Counted from the first letter of the stretch, positions 1 through 5,451 are shown. The stretch is DNA of 5,542 nt from Bacillota bacterium (GCA_023461495.1 JAEYLA010000025.1:1-5542), one strand, 5' to 3'. Notes: generated by a model from the sequence alone, not told the origin. Numbers and translations are program-made.

Positions 1-32
1 TCCATATAAATTTTTCATAGAAACATATCTTG

Positions 33-57
33 AAGGCAATAAATTGTCTTTTTTTTT
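33..57 (+). terminator. Rho-independent terminator of an upstream transcript
   Basis: A 7-bp stem pairs AAGGCAA (33-39) with TTGTCTT (44-50), with one G-T wobble and a TAAA loop. It runs directly into a tract of nine T (49-57). The tail is on the plus strand only; the opposite side has no T tract, so it acts rightward. No coding sequence is visible in 1-32, so the gene it ends probably lies just left of the window. It would insulate the hydrogenase-type operon from upstream transcription. Confidence 0.7.
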
Positions 58-68
58 ACAATCTCATG

Positions 69-77
69 TGTTACAAT
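69..77 (+). promoter_or_regulatory. hydC: Possible extended -10 promoter of the hydC operon
   Basis: TGTTACAAT gives an extended -10 (TG-n-TACAAT, hexamer at 72-77, 5 of 6 against TATAAT). No good -35 lies 17 bases upstream, where the T tract of the preceding terminator sits; TTTACA at 55-60 is too close. Transcription would start near 84, giving a leader of about 80 bases before hydC. GATAAT at 91-96 is a rival -10 without a convincing -35. This is a motif-based inference. Confidence 0.33.
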
Positions 78-88
78 AAGTCGAGTAT

Positions 89-106
89 ATGATAATTTTC
101 TATCAA
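89..106. promoter_or_regulatory. Rex-like operator (inverted repeat)
   Basis: TGATA (90-94) and TATCA (101-105) form a 5-bp inverted repeat around ATTTTC. Aligned to the known Rex consensus TTGTTAA-N4-TTAACAA, the 18 bases match 10 of 14 defined positions, including the central TAA/TA and the outer TG/CAA. It lies just downstream of the proposed start of transcription and overlaps the rival -10 at 91-96, a fitting place for a repressor. Rex senses NADH/NAD+ and controls fermentation and hydrogenase genes in many Firmicutes. AT-rich DNA gives such repeats by chance, so confidence is low. Confidence 0.3.
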
Positions 107-148
107 AGTTAAAATTATTGGACTTACCTACAAATATTACTTATAGCT

Positions 149-154
149 GGGAGG
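149..154 (+). promoter_or_regulatory. hydC: Ribosome binding site deciding the hydC start
   Basis: GGGAGG ends 10 bases before the ATG at 165. Another ATG at 158 is out of frame with hydC and only 3 bases from this site, too close for initiation. The site therefore supports 165 as the start. Confidence 0.75.
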
Positions 155-164
155 ATCATGCAGC

Positions 165-650
165 ATGTCCAACACCGAAGACAGGCAAAAGGAATTCAAA
201 CGGCTGGATGCCGTGATTGTGCAATGGAAGGACGAACAGGGCGGCCTTTTGCCGATCATGCAGCAGGCACAGGAAATTTGCGGATGCGTTGATGAGGACG
301 TACAGCGCTTTATTTCCGAGCGGACAGGCGCGCCGATGAGCACGATATACGGCATCGCTACGTTTTATTCCCAGTTTACGCTGCAGCCAAAAGGGCTGTA
401 TAAAATCGGCATGTGCTTAGGTACTGCATGTTATGTGCGCGGGGCAGCAAAGGTTATGGAAGCATTGGAAAAAGAATTGAAGGTTGCAGTAGGCGCTACT
501 ACTGCGGATGGGATGTTTACGCTTGAGGCAACGCGCTGTATCGGCTGCTGCGGCCTGGCGCCGGCTCTGATGGTGAACGATGACGTTTATGGCAGGCTCG
601 TGCCTTCAGATATCCCCGGTATCATTGAAAAATATCGCAAGAAAGGGTAA
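165..650 (+). CDS. hydC: NuoE-like [2Fe-2S] subunit (HydC/HndA) of a bifurcating NADH-linked complex
   Basis: This 161-residue protein has the usual length and layout of the 24-kDa NuoE family. A helical N-terminal part (about 10-75, with the typical GAP-x4-YGIATFYS stretch at 55-69) is followed by a thioredoxin-like ferredoxin fold. The four [2Fe-2S] ligands are C84-x4-C89 (CLGTAC) and C125-x3-C129 (CIGCC), followed by GLAP as in the family. In HydABC-type enzymes this cytoplasmic subunit docks on HydB and holds one [2Fe-2S] cluster on the electron path. C128, between the ligands, is an extra cysteine. It is the first gene of a four-gene operon; the next starts 9 bases after its stop. Membership of a soluble bifurcating complex, not respiratory complex I, is inferred from the neighbours: no nuo membrane genes are seen, and hydD and a HATPase gene are. 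Confidence 0.93.
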   Translation: MSNTEDRQKEFKRLDAVIVQWKDEQGGLLPIMQQAQEICGCVDEDVQRFISERTGAPMSTIYGIATFYSQFTLQPKGLYKIGMCLGTACYVRGAAKVMEALEKELKVAVGATTADGMFTLEATRCIGCCGLAPALMVNDDVYGRLVPSDIPGIIEKYRKKG

Positions 651-653
651 CGC

Positions 654-674
654 CTCCTTATGATGATGAAGGAG
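654..674 (+). promoter_or_regulatory. Start-codon hairpin with an anti-Shine-Dalgarno-like arm
   Basis: CTCCTT (654-659) is perfectly complementary to AAGGAG (669-674). The nine-base loop is exactly ATGATGATG, the three possible start codons of the next gene. The left arm lies in CCTCCTTA (653-660), which reads like the 3' end of 16S rRNA (the anti-SD sequence). It could hold the start region in a structured form and lower expression of the HATPase gene relative to hydC. The AAGGAG arm is also coding sequence (Lys-Glu), so the pairing may be partly incidental. Confidence 0.4.
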
Positions 675-1214
675 ATCTCCTTGCATGTGCTCGACATCAT
701 ACAAAACTCTATTTCCGCGGGCGCGACGCGCATCGAAATTGAGATCGATGTCCTTCATGAAGCGGATACTGTGCGCGTATCTGTCGCAGATAACGGATGC
801 GGCATGACGCAGGAGCGGCAGCACCAGGTGCTTGATCCTTTTGTGACGAGCCGTACATCCCGGAAGGTCGGACTTGGGATCCCCATGTTTCAGGCGGGCG
901 CACAAGCCGCCGGCGGTACGTTCTCCTTGCAGTCCGAGCCGGGGCGGGGCACCCGGATAGATGCAAGCTACCGGATATCTCACCTCGATCGTCCGCCGCT
1001 TGGGAATATGGCGGAGACCCTCTATGCAAGCATTCTGTGCAATCAAGGGATTGATTTTATCTTTGTCTATACGGTGGACGGAAACAGCTTTCGGGCCGAT
1101 ACGCGGGAAATCAAGGCGGTATTGGGCAATGTTTCGTTTCATACGCCTGAAGTGTCGCTTTGGCTCAGGGAATATTTTTGTGAAGGCATCGACGCATTAA
1201 ACGGAGGTATTTGA
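660..1214 (+). CDS. HATPase_c-domain ATP-binding protein of the hydrogenase operon (HydE-like, not the radical-SAM maturase)
   Basis: The 184-residue protein is a stand-alone GHKL ATPase domain. It has an N-box (D12-x3-N16, DIIQNSISAGAT), a G1 box DNGCGM (44-49), a short lid region ending in GLGI (71-74) and a G3-type GRGT (95-98). From about residue 105 to the end is a small domain I do not recognise. There is no histidine-phosphoacceptor (DHp) domain, sensor domain, membrane segment or signal peptide, so it is not a complete sensor kinase. Proteins of this kind sit between hydC and hydD in clostridial and acetogen bifurcating hydrogenase clusters; as far as I know their role is unproven. 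The start is uncertain among the tandem ATGs at 660, 663 and 666. Relatives tend to begin M-K/R-E, favouring 666, but the AAAGGG at 642-647 is best spaced for 660. The stop lies 3 bases before hydD, so translational coupling is likely. Confidence 0.85.
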   Translation: MMMKEISLHVLDIIQNSISAGATRIEIEIDVLHEADTVRVSVADNGCGMTQERQHQVLDPFVTSRTSRKVGLGIPMFQAGAQAAGGTFSLQSEPGRGTRIDASYRISHLDRPPLGNMAETLYASILCNQGIDFIFVYTVDGNSFRADTREIKAVLGNVSFHTPEVSLWLREYFCEGIDALNGGI

Positions 1215-1217
1215 ATT

Positions 1218-1595
1218 ATGAAGTCGTTACAGGAGTTGGAAGCGATCCGAAACAAAACCCTTGAAACCATCAACCTCAGAAAAGAATCCGAAGGTACCCG
1301 GATTGTCGTGGGCATGGCGACCTGCGGCATCGCAGCAGGCGCGCGGCCGGTGCTGACCGCCTTTATGGATGAAGTCGCCAAAAGGAGCCTCCAGCATGTT
1401 GTCGTCGCGCAGACGGGCTGTATCGGCGTATGCAGGCTTGAGCCGATTGTGGAGGTCTATAAGCCCGGCGAAGAAAAGGTGACCTATGTCAAGGTCGAGA
1501 CGGATATGGTGGGCAGGATCGTAACGGATCATATCGTAAACGGCAAAGCTGTGAACGAATACACCATCGGATATTACGAAACGCACGCCAAGTGA
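1218..1595 (+). CDS. hydD: Thioredoxin-like [2Fe-2S] ferredoxin-domain protein (HydD/HndB type)
   Basis: This is a 125-residue soluble protein. After a short helical N-terminus (1-25) comes a thioredoxin-like ferredoxin fold with TCGIAAGA (C36) and TGCIGVC (C68-x3-C72), then PIVEVY and a C-terminal RIVTDHIVNG. Only three cysteines are present; the place where a fourth ligand would fall after C36 (C-x4-C spacing) is glycine (G41). A normal four-Cys [2Fe-2S] cluster is therefore doubtful, and a structural role on HydB is possible. Family members are accessory subunits of HndABCD- and HydABCD-type enzymes. GGAGG at 1203-1207, inside the end of the preceding gene, is well placed for the ATG at 1218. 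The C-terminal half is clearly related to the N-terminal domain of the next gene product. Confidence 0.88.
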   Translation: MKSLQELEAIRNKTLETINLRKESEGTRIVVGMATCGIAAGARPVLTAFMDEVAKRSLQHVVVAQTGCIGVCRLEPIVEVYKPGEEKVTYVKVETDMVGRIVTDHIVNGKAVNEYTIGYYETHAK

Positions 1596-1621
1596 CGCAC
1601 ACGAAGGAGGATTGAACCGCC

Positions 1622-3418
1622 ATGGAGTATTTTCGTTCACAGGTATTATGCTGTACCGGTACCGGATGTACCTCTTCGGGATCGCGCAGCATTATTCAGG
1701 CATTTGAAGAAGAAATTTTGAACGCCGGGCTCGAGCGCGAAATCAAAGTTGTGCCGACCGGCTGTTTCGGATTGTGTGAAAAAGGTCCCATTGTCATCAT
1801 CTATCCGGAAGGCTCTTTTTACAGCCATATCAAGGTGGAGGACGTATCCCGCATCGTGTCCGAGCACCTGGTAAAAGGGCGCATTGTCCGTGATTTGCTT
1901 TATTCGGAAAGTGTGGATGAAGACCAAAACATCCGCTCGCTTAATGAAGTGGATTTCTATAAAAAGCAGCACCGCGTAGCGCTTCGCAACTGCGGCGTAA
2001 TCGATCCTGAAAACGTGGAGGAATACATCGCTTTTGACGGTTACAAGGCGCTTGGGAAGTGTTTGACGGAGCTTACGCCTGAAGAGGTGGTGGATATTGT
2101 CAAGCGCTCGGGACTTCGCGGGCGCGGGGGCGGCGGGTTCCCCACGGGCATCAAATGGGGGCTTGCGCAAAAGCCGAAAAGCGATGTGAAATATGTTTGC
2201 TGCAACGCGGACGAAGGCGATCCCGGTGCGTTTATGGACCGATCGGTTCTTGAGGGCGATCCGCACGCGGTGCTTGAGGCCATGGCCATTGCGGGATACG
2301 CGATCGGCGCGCAGCAGGGATACATCTATGTGCGCGCAGAGTATCCCATTGCTGTCAAACGTTTGCGCATCGCCATTGCACAGGCGCGCGAATATGGACT
2401 TCTGGGCAAAGATATTTTCGGCACGGGCTTCAACTTTGATATAGACTTAAGGCTTGGCTCCGGCGCGTTCGTTTGTGGTGAGGAAACGGCACTTCTTGCC
2501 TCCATTGAAGGCGGCCGCGGCGAGCCGCGCCCGCGCCCGCCATTCCCGGCGGTCAAGGGGCTGTTTGGAAAGCCGACGCTTCTCAATAATGTTGAGACCT
2601 ACGCAAACATCCCGCAGATCATATTAAACGGCGCGGAATGGTTTGCCGCAATGGGTACGGAAAAGAGCAAGGGCACCAAGGTGTTTGCGCTGGGCGGTAA
2701 AATTACCAACACTGGCCTCGTGGAAGTGCCCATGGGTACCACGCTTCGGGAAATTGTGTACGAAATCGGCGGGGGCATTCCAAACGGAAAAGCGTTCAAA
2801 GCGGCGCAGACCGGCGGCCCTTCGGGCGGATGTATCCCGACGTCCCATTTGGATATCCCCATTGATTACGATAACCTCATCGCCATCGGTTCCATGATGG
2901 GTTCCGGCGGCATGATCGTGATGGATGAAGACAACTGTATGGTGGACATTGCAAAGTTCTTTTTGGAGTTTACCGTTGACGAATCCTGCGGAAAATGTCC
3001 ACCCTGCCGCATCGGCACCCGCCGCATGCATGAATTGCTTACGGAAATCACGGAAGGCCGCGGCAAGCCGGGCGATATTGAAAAGCTCGAGCGGCTCGCA
3101 CAAAACATCAAGGCCTCTGCGCTTTGCGGCTTGGGGCAGACGGCGCCTAATCCCGTGCTTTCCACGCTGCGGTTTTTCCGGGATGAATATGAATCGCACA
3201 TCCACGAAAAACGCTGTCCCGCAGGCGTCTGTAAGGCGCTGATGACCTACACCATTGATCCCGTCAAGTGCCGCGGCTGCAGCCTTTGCTCCCGCGTCTG
3301 TCCCGTCAATGCCATTACCGGTGAGATCAAGAAGCCATATGTCATTGAGCAGGAAAAGTGTATTAAGTGCGGCACCTGCATGGAAAAATGCAAGTTTGAC
3401 GCGATCCTGCACGCATAA
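1622..3418 (+). CDS. hydB: NuoF-like flavin/NADH subunit (HydB/HndC) of an electron-bifurcating complex
   Basis: The 598-residue protein has the full domain order of HydB/HndC. An N-terminal thioredoxin-like [2Fe-2S] domain (about 1-95) has C11-x4-C16 and C48-x3-C52. The NuoF core follows, with the FMN/NADH glycine-rich loop GLRGRGGGGFPTG (164-176), CNADEGDPG (194-202) and CGEETAL (285-291). The [4Fe-4S] site is C456-x2-C459-x2-C462 plus C502. H526, H528, C532 and C537 form a possible metal site. A C-terminal 2[4Fe-4S] ferredoxin domain has CRGCSLCSRVCP (550-561) and CIKCGTCMEKC (580-590). In known complexes this subunit binds NAD(H) and FMN, the proposed site of electron bifurcation, and exchanges electrons with ferredoxin and HydA. 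AAGGAGG at 1604-1610 supports the ATG at 1622. It is the last gene of the operon; a terminator follows and no hydA is present. It could equally serve a bifurcating formate dehydrogenase. Confidence 0.95.
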   Translation: MEYFRSQVLCCTGTGCTSSGSRSIIQAFEEEILNAGLEREIKVVPTGCFGLCEKGPIVIIYPEGSFYSHIKVEDVSRIVSEHLVKGRIVRDLLYSESVDEDQNIRSLNEVDFYKKQHRVALRNCGVIDPENVEEYIAFDGYKALGKCLTELTPEEVVDIVKRSGLRGRGGGGFPTGIKWGLAQKPKSDVKYVCCNADEGDPGAFMDRSVLEGDPHAVLEAMAIAGYAIGAQQGYIYVRAEYPIAVKRLRIAIAQAREYGLLGKDIFGTGFNFDIDLRLGSGAFVCGEETALLASIEGGRGEPRPRPPFPAVKGLFGKPTLLNNVETYANIPQIILNGAEWFAAMGTEKSKGTKVFALGGKITNTGLVEVPMGTTLREIVYEIGGGIPNGKAFKAAQTGGPSGGCIPTSHLDIPIDYDNLIAIGSMMGSGGMIVMDEDNCMVDIAKFFLEFTVDESCGKCPPCRIGTRRMHELLTEITEGRGKPGDIEKLERLAQNIKASALCGLGQTAPNPVLSTLRFFRDEYESHIHEKRCPAGVCKALMTYTIDPVKCRGCSLCSRVCPVNAITGEIKKPYVIEQEKCIKCGTCMEKCKFDAILHA

Positions 3419-3440
3419 GAGCTTGAACCATATGCTTTAT

Positions 3441-3472
3441 GAAAGACCGCTTTTTAAGCGGCCTTTCTTTAT
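3441..3472 (+). terminator. Rho-independent terminator of the hydC-hydB operon
   Basis: GAAAG-A-CCGCTT (3441-3452) pairs with AAGCGG-C-CTTTC (3456-3467) around a TTT loop. This gives 11 base pairs with a single A-C mismatch, followed by TTTAT. It begins 22 bases after the hydB stop. It ends the four-gene transcript before any hydA-like gene could be included. Confidence 0.88.
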
Positions 3473-3510
3473 AAGGCTGGAATGACAGGCGTATAGCCAA
3501 GTCAAAACGC

Positions 3511-3539
3511 TTGCGCTGTAAGGAAAAAGAGGGTAAAAT
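3511..3539 (+). promoter_or_regulatory. alaS: Probable sigma-A promoter of alaS
   Basis: The -35 TTGCGC (3511-3516) and -10 TAAAAT (3534-3539, 5 of 6 against TATAAT) are separated by exactly 17 bases. Transcription would start near 3546 and leave a leader of about 80 bases. The -35 is only a partial match (TTG conserved). The position after the operon terminator and before alaS supports the call. Confidence 0.45.
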
Positions 3540-3547
3540 CACATGGT

Positions 3548-3575
3548 AGCGGCCTGTCCTGAATTGCCGCTTTTT
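3548..3575 (+). terminator. U-tailed hairpin in the alaS leader (second terminator or attenuator)
   Basis: AGCGGC (3548-3553) is perfectly complementary to GCCGCT (3566-3571), with a 12-base loop and a run of five T (3571-3575). It looks like a short intrinsic terminator just downstream of the proposed alaS start of transcription. It may be a backup terminator for read-through from hydB or an attenuator of alaS. No T-box sequence (AGGGTGG-N-ACCGCG) accompanies it, and the leader is too short for a normal T-box. The T tract is short and the loop large, so efficiency is uncertain. Confidence 0.4.
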
Positions 3576-3606
3576 GAGAGTGCCTGCCGTATATGGGCGG
3601 GTTATT

Positions 3607-3615
3607 AGAAAGGGG
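3607..3615 (+). promoter_or_regulatory. alaS: Ribosome binding site deciding the alaS start
   Basis: AGAAAGGGG lies 10 bases before the ATG at 3626. The in-frame ATG at 3593 lies upstream of this site, inside a small hairpin (3583-3588 with 3596-3601) and without a good site of its own. The protein from 3626 begins MRNLTSRELRQ, which fits the usual AlaRS N-terminus. Confidence 0.7.
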
Positions 3616-3625
3616 ATTAATCTTC

Positions 3626-5422
3626 ATGCGGAACCTGACCTCCCGCGAGCTTCGTCAGTTATATCTGGATTTCTTTCGCGAAAAGGGGCATGCGGTGATC
3701 GACAGCGCCTCGCTTATACCAGAAAACGACCCGACTGTATTGTTTACCACGGCCGGTATGCATCCACTCGTCCCGTACCTGATGGGGGAAAAGCATCCCG
3801 CAGGCACCCGCCTGGTGGATGTACAAAAATGTGTACGCACAGGCGATATCGACGAGGTTGGTGATACCTCCCATTGCACGTTCTTTGAAATGCTTGGCAA
3901 TTGGTCTTTGGGCGACTATTTTAAGCACGAGGCCATTGCATTCTCTTGGGAATTTTTGACCGGCGAAAAATGGCTTGGCATCCCCAAGGAAAAATTGTTC
4001 TTTACCTGCTTTGAAGGCGATAAAGACGCCCCGTGCGATACCGTCTCCCATGACCGCTGGGTCGAAATGGGCGCGGAGCCTTCCCATATCTATTACCTAC
4101 CGAAAAAACATAACTGGTGGGGTCCTGCCGGCATGACCGGCCCCTGTGGGCCGGACACGGAAATGTTCTATGACACCGGCAAGCCCGCGTGTTCATCCGA
4201 ATGCTCGCCCGCGTGCAGCTGCGGCAAGTATCTTGAAATCTGGAACGACGTGTTCATGGAATTCAACAAAGTAGGCGAAGGCCAGTTCGAGCCGCTTGCC
4301 CAGAAGAACGTGGACACCGGTATGGGCCTTGACCGTACCATCGCAACGCTCCAAGGCGTGGAAAGCGTCTATGATACGGATGCGTTTACCGGCATTTTAT
4401 CCGCCATCAGCCGCCTTTCCGGCAAGCAGTACCGGGACAGCGCGGAAACCACGCGTGCGTTCCGAATTATTGCGGACCATATCCGCTGTGCGGTGTTTAT
4501 TTTAGGGGACCAGCGTGGGGTGACGCCCAGTAACGTCGATCAGGGCTATATTTTGAGACGTCTGATCCGCCGCGCCATCCGCTTCTCCATGCAGCTTGAA
4601 ATTCCTGAGGGTGGGCTCCTGGAGGTTGCAAAAGCGGTCATCGACCAATATGGAGATTTCTATACCGAGCTTACAAATAACAGCGGCAAAATTCTGGGCG
4701 AGCTTGAAAAGGAAGAGCAGCGCTTTGCGCGTACTCTCAAAAAGGGCATGTCCGAATTTGAGCGCCTGGCGGCGACGCTCACAGAAGGCCGTATCAGCGG
4801 CTCCGATGCATTCCGCCTGTACGATACATTTGGCTTTCCGCTGGAATTCACGCAAGAGCTTGCATCCGAAAAGGGCTTTACGGTGGATGTAGACGGCTAC
4901 CACGCCGCTTTTGCGGAGCATCAGAAGAAATCCCAGGCGGGCGCGGAGCAGCGCTTTAAGGGCGGCCTTGCGGACAATACGGAGGAAACCACAAAACTGC
5001 ATACCGCAACGCACTTGCTGCACACCGCGCTGCGCAAGGTGTTAAAGGACGATTCCGTTGCGCAAAAGGGCAGCAATATCACGGCGGAGCGCCTGCGGTT
5101 TGATTTTTCCTTCCCCCGCAAGATGACGCCGGAGGAAGTCAAAGAAGTGGAAGCGCTTGTCAACTCCGTCATCGAGGCGGATTTGCCGGTGGCCTATGCG
5201 GAAATGACGGTGGAAGAAGCTAAGGCGCAGGGCGCAATCGGTCTGTTTGAAAGCAAGTACGCGGAACGTGTCAAGGTATATTCCGTGGGCGACTTTTCAA
5301 AGGAAATTTGCGGCGGCCCGCATGTGACGCACACAGGCGCGCTGGGGCGCTTTGCCATCAAGAAGGAAGAAGCCTCCTCCGCCGGCGTACGCCGCATCAA
5401 GGCTGTCCTGAGCGGGAAATAA
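3626..5422 (+). CDS. alaS: Short-form alanyl-tRNA synthetase lacking the beta-barrel and C-Ala domains
   Basis: This 598-residue protein attaches alanine to tRNA-Ala in the cytoplasm; typical bacterial AlaRS is about 870-880 residues. The class II core is present: DPTVLFTTAGM near the N-terminus, TFFEMLGNWSLGDYF (from 85), TGPCGPDTEMFYD (171-183), and motif 3 GMGLDR (232-237). The tRNA-recognition helices follow (RIIADHIR, GYILRRLIRRAIR). The Zn-type editing domain has H459-x3-H463 and C562-x3-H566 (CGGPH in place of the usual CGGTH), and QKGS and RLRFDF are conserved. Between R443 and H459 only about 15 residues (FKGGLADN region) replace the usual roughly 100-residue beta-barrel. The protein ends right after AGVRRIKAV, so the coiled coil and C-Ala domain are missing. 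A Cys-rich insert has C189, C193, C197 and C199. The reading frame is intact with a normal stop, so this looks like a natural short form and not a truncation. Short AlaRS of this kind are known, notably in Patescibacteria. Whether it is the cell's only AlaRS cannot be told here. Confidence 0.93.
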   Translation: MRNLTSRELRQLYLDFFREKGHAVIDSASLIPENDPTVLFTTAGMHPLVPYLMGEKHPAGTRLVDVQKCVRTGDIDEVGDTSHCTFFEMLGNWSLGDYFKHEAIAFSWEFLTGEKWLGIPKEKLFFTCFEGDKDAPCDTVSHDRWVEMGAEPSHIYYLPKKHNWWGPAGMTGPCGPDTEMFYDTGKPACSSECSPACSCGKYLEIWNDVFMEFNKVGEGQFEPLAQKNVDTGMGLDRTIATLQGVESVYDTDAFTGILSAISRLSGKQYRDSAETTRAFRIIADHIRCAVFILGDQRGVTPSNVDQGYILRRLIRRAIRFSMQLEIPEGGLLEVAKAVIDQYGDFYTELTNNSGKILGELEKEEQRFARTLKKGMSEFERLAATLTEGRISGSDAFRLYDTFGFPLEFTQELASEKGFTVDVDGYHAAFAEHQKKSQAGAEQRFKGGLADNTEETTKLHTATHLLHTALRKVLKDDSVAQKGSNITAERLRFDFSFPRKMTPEEVKEVEALVNSVIEADLPVAYAEMTVEEAKAQGAIGLFESKYAERVKVYSVGDFSKEICGGPHVTHTGALGRFAIKKEEASSAGVRRIKAVLSGK

Positions 5423-5451
5423 CACAACTTGAGCGATACGGGGAGGACCGC

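Noticed and set aside
1..32. End of an upstream gene
   Set aside because: The stretch is short and AT-rich with no supported coding frame. Only the following terminator hints at a gene to the left.
106..123. A second Rex site around AAGTTAAAATT
   Set aside because: Only one half-site (GTTAA) is present. The right half does not match.
681..683. A TTG start for the HATPase gene using AAGGAG at 669-674
   Set aside because: Spacing is good and the codon is in frame, but it would remove the MKEIS residues that homologs tend to share. AAGGAG is simply the Lys-Glu codons.
606..1142. A 178-codon open frame on the minus strand
   Set aside because: It is antisense to the HATPase gene, whose protein shows clear ATP-site motifs. 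The minus-strand product shows no recognisable domain and no ribosome binding site was evident.
2624..3412. A 262-codon open frame on the minus strand
   Set aside because: It is a shadow of hydB. The opposite strand encodes iron-sulfur and flavin motifs over the whole stretch.
3593..3625. An 11-residue N-terminal extension of AlaRS from the ATG at 3593
   Set aside because: The ribosome binding site at 3607-3615 lies downstream of this ATG and serves 3626. The extension (MGGLLERGLIF) is not typical of AlaRS N-termini.
3473..3625. A T-box riboswitch before alaS
   Set aside because: TGGTAGCGG at 3544-3552 only loosely resembles the T-box core. There is no AGGGTGG-N-ACCGCG, no stem I, and the space is too short.
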